From Sva-07 sp964549065 (GTDB taxonomy: Bacteria; Actinomycetota; Acidimicrobiia; Acidimicrobiales; Ilumatobacteraceae), in NCBI GenBank assembly GCA_964549065.1, contig CAZJUC010000009.1, positions 1-31,646 on the forward strand: DNA of 31,646 bases, written 5' to 3'. The position numbers and the translations under genes are program-made. Positions 30,324 through 31,646 of the stretch are shown here, one piece after another (positions within the stretch are counted from its first letter, which is position 1; each line of letters opens with the position of its first letter). The notes beneath the pieces were generated by a model. That model saw only the letters and a program-made list of their open reading frames with translations, ran no database searches and was not told the origin of the DNA.

Positions 30324-30920
30324 ATGAGCTACGACGACGGCGACCACGCCGAGTACGACGACATCGACGACGAATACCCCGACCCCGGTGTCCCCGGTGG
30401 ATTCGTCGGCGACGCCGAGACCCTGCTGCGGCGAGCGATCGACATCGTGGCCACCGCACCCACGATGCCGCTGTCGTCGTCGCCCCGCATCGACCGTGAC
30501 GAGATGATCGAACTCCTCGAGGAATCGCTCAACCGGCTGCCCGAGGAGCTGCGTCAGGCGCGCTGGATGCTCAAGGAGCGCCAGGACTTCGTGGCCAAGA
30601 CACGGCGTGAAGCCGACGAACTGCTCGAAGCGGCCCGGGTACGCGCCGAGCGCATGGTGCAGCGCACCGAGGTGGTGCGGGCCGCAGAACAGCGCGCCCG
30701 CCAGGTGATGGAATCCGCCGAGGCCGATTCTCGTCGGTTGAAGCACGAAACCGAGGACTTCCTCGACCAGCGTCTCGGTTCGTTCGAGATCCTGCTCGAC
30801 AAGCTGCAGAAGACCGTCGGCGCCGGTCGACAACGTCTGTCGATCGGCGGCGTCGTCGACGAGACCGACGTCGTCGACGAGGACGACCCCACCAAGGGGT
30901 TCTTCGATCAGGATCACTGA
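30324..30920 (+). CDS. DivIVA-like coiled-coil protein, SepIVA-like
   Basis: The 198-residue protein has an acidic N-terminus, a short helical segment (DRDEMIELLEESLNRLPEEL) and a long charged coiled coil from about residue 80 to 155 (RQARWMLKERQDFVAKTRRE onward, Arg/Glu/Ala-rich). An acidic tail follows. No membrane segment is visible. In mycobacteria the gene just before the yceD homologue (Rv2927c) encodes SepIVA, a DivIVA-type protein of cell division and polar growth. The shared position beside yceD and coaD and the coiled-coil layout suggest an orthologue; the functional assignment is inference. Confidence 0.75.
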   Translation: MSYDDGDHAEYDDIDDEYPDPGVPGGFVGDAETLLRRAIDIVATAPTMPLSSSPRIDRDEMIELLEESLNRLPEELRQARWMLKERQDFVAKTRREADELLEAARVRAERMVQRTEVVRAAEQRARQVMESAEADSRRLKHETEDFLDQRLGSFEILLDKLQKTVGAGRQRLSIGGVVDETDVVDEDDPTKGFFDQDH

Positions 30921-30933
30921 CCCCTCGATCGCT

Positions 30934-31446
30934 GTGCCCGACCCCCTACGCCCACTGCGGATCAACGCCGTCGAGCTGCTCCGCCAGCCCGGTGCGGTCC
31001 GTGAGGTGTCGATCGACGTCGACGCGACGGCCCTCGACGCGGGCCACGAGCGCCTCGTCGGCGATCTGCGCGTCGAGTTGCGGCTCACCGCGCTCAACGA
31101 CGGCATCGAGGTCGACGGAACGGTCAGCGCCGATTGGGCCACGGTGTGTCGGCGGTGTCTCCGCGACCTCTCCGGCACGGCGGTGGGCGTCGTCGACGAG
31201 CTGTACCAGATCGAACCGCTCGACCCCGACGCCTACCTGATCGAGGACGGCCAGCTCGACCTCGCCCCGTTGGTGCGCGAGACCGCCCTGCTCGAGCTCG
31301 ATGCCGAACGGCTGTGCCGCGACGAGTGTGCTGGGCTGTGTCCGGTGTGCGGCGTCGATCGCAATGCCACCGCGTGCTCGTGTGACACGTCGGTGCGCGA
31401 CGACCGGTGGGCTGCACTCGAAGGGTTCGTCCCCGACGACGACTGA
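30934..31446 (+). CDS. yceD: YceD/DUF177 protein linked to ribosomal subunit assembly
   Basis: The 170-residue protein has the DUF177 layout: an N-terminal beta-rich part, a CxxC (CRRC) near residue 70, and the C-terminal cysteine cluster CRDECAGLCPVCG followed by ACSCD. This likely binds zinc. DUF177 genes almost always stand directly before rpmF, as here, and are implicated in 23S rRNA accumulation. The start is a GTG 13 bases after the coiled-coil gene. The cysteine-rich tail continues to the acidic end FVPDDD. Confidence 0.9.
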   Translation: MPDPLRPLRINAVELLRQPGAVREVSIDVDATALDAGHERLVGDLRVELRLTALNDGIEVDGTVSADWATVCRRCLRDLSGTAVGVVDELYQIEPLDPDAYLIEDGQLDLAPLVRETALLELDAERLCRDECAGLCPVCGVDRNATACSCDTSVRDDRWAALEGFVPDDD

Positions 31447-31613
31447 GCGGCGCCGGTGCGGCCCCACCACGTCCACCGCTGCGGCAGCGTCGATGGCAAC
31501 GGCGCCTCCCCCCGATAACGTGATGCAGCCGTTGCGGCACGGTGTGTCCGATTCGGGCCCCGATCCAGATCCGGTCGCACGATGACCGTCCCCCGAGAAC
31601 CAGGAAGCGAACG

Positions 31614-31646
31614 ATGGCCGTTCCCAAGAAGAAGACCTCCAAGTCG
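31614..31646 (+). CDS. rpmF: Large ribosomal subunit protein bL32 (5' part)
   Basis: The 11 codons read MAVPKKKTSKS, the characteristic start of L32; the rest lies beyond the window. AGGAAG stands just upstream. A 167-base gap separates it from yceD, longer than usual, and contains a possible -10 TAACGT at 31516-31521, so rpmF may also have its own promoter. Confidence 0.9.
   Translation, partial: MAVPKKKTSKS

Overview
The window is chromosomal DNA from a GC-rich bacterium, most likely an actinomycete-type lineage and possibly class Acidimicrobiia. Support for this: strong G/C bias at third codon positions, TANNNT -10 boxes placed a few bases before start codons (suggesting leaderless transcripts), GTP-dependent PEP carboxykinase, a DivIVA-like coiled-coil gene between coaD and yceD, and a tig-clpP-clpX run. 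The class-level assignment is inference, because no 16S rRNA or taxon-specific marker is present. Nearly everything is housekeeping core. There is no prophage, insertion sequence, CRISPR array or toxin-antitoxin cassette.

Left part (1-5922): the last codons of an upstream gene, tRNA-Gly(UCC), a TetR-family regulator divergent from a coupled pair (DUF2786 protein plus small HExxH zincin), tRNA-Pro(UGG), a cupredoxin lipoprotein, an adenylate kinase with a zinc-type LID, a secreted four-LysM NlpC/P60 wall hydrolase, and two small proteins of unknown function. A frameshifted scrap of an NlpC/P60 C-terminus lies between the cupredoxin and adk.

Middle part (6025-17839): trigger factor, clpP and clpX (protein quality control), folC, a strong intrinsic terminator, ndk, and the cell-elongation cluster mreB-mreC-mreD-mrdA(PBP2)-rodA.

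Right part (17840-31646): a structured 340-base leader and an RNase E/G gene. Eleven bases after that gene comes a short gene interrupted by an in-frame UGA, followed by a textbook bacterial SECIS-like hairpin. I read it as a HesB/IscA-like (CC/Se-type) selenoprotein, and it is the most interesting item in the window. Then come an alkyl-sulfatase-like metallo-beta-lactamase protein, rplU-rpmA, pckG (opposite strand), a cold-shock-like small protein with rpmB (opposite strand), a FakA-like DhaL protein coupled to recG, a small CxxC protein (opposite strand), and the run rsmD-coaD-sepIVA-like-yceD-rpmF (rpmF cut by the window edge).

Two copies of one long perfect palindrome (core GGTGTCWGACACC, arms extending to TGTAACG) sit exactly in the gaps between convergent gene pairs rpmA/pckG and recG/CxxC protein. 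In the second copy the palindrome includes both stop codons. This looks like a dispersed repeat family or bidirectional 3'-end element.
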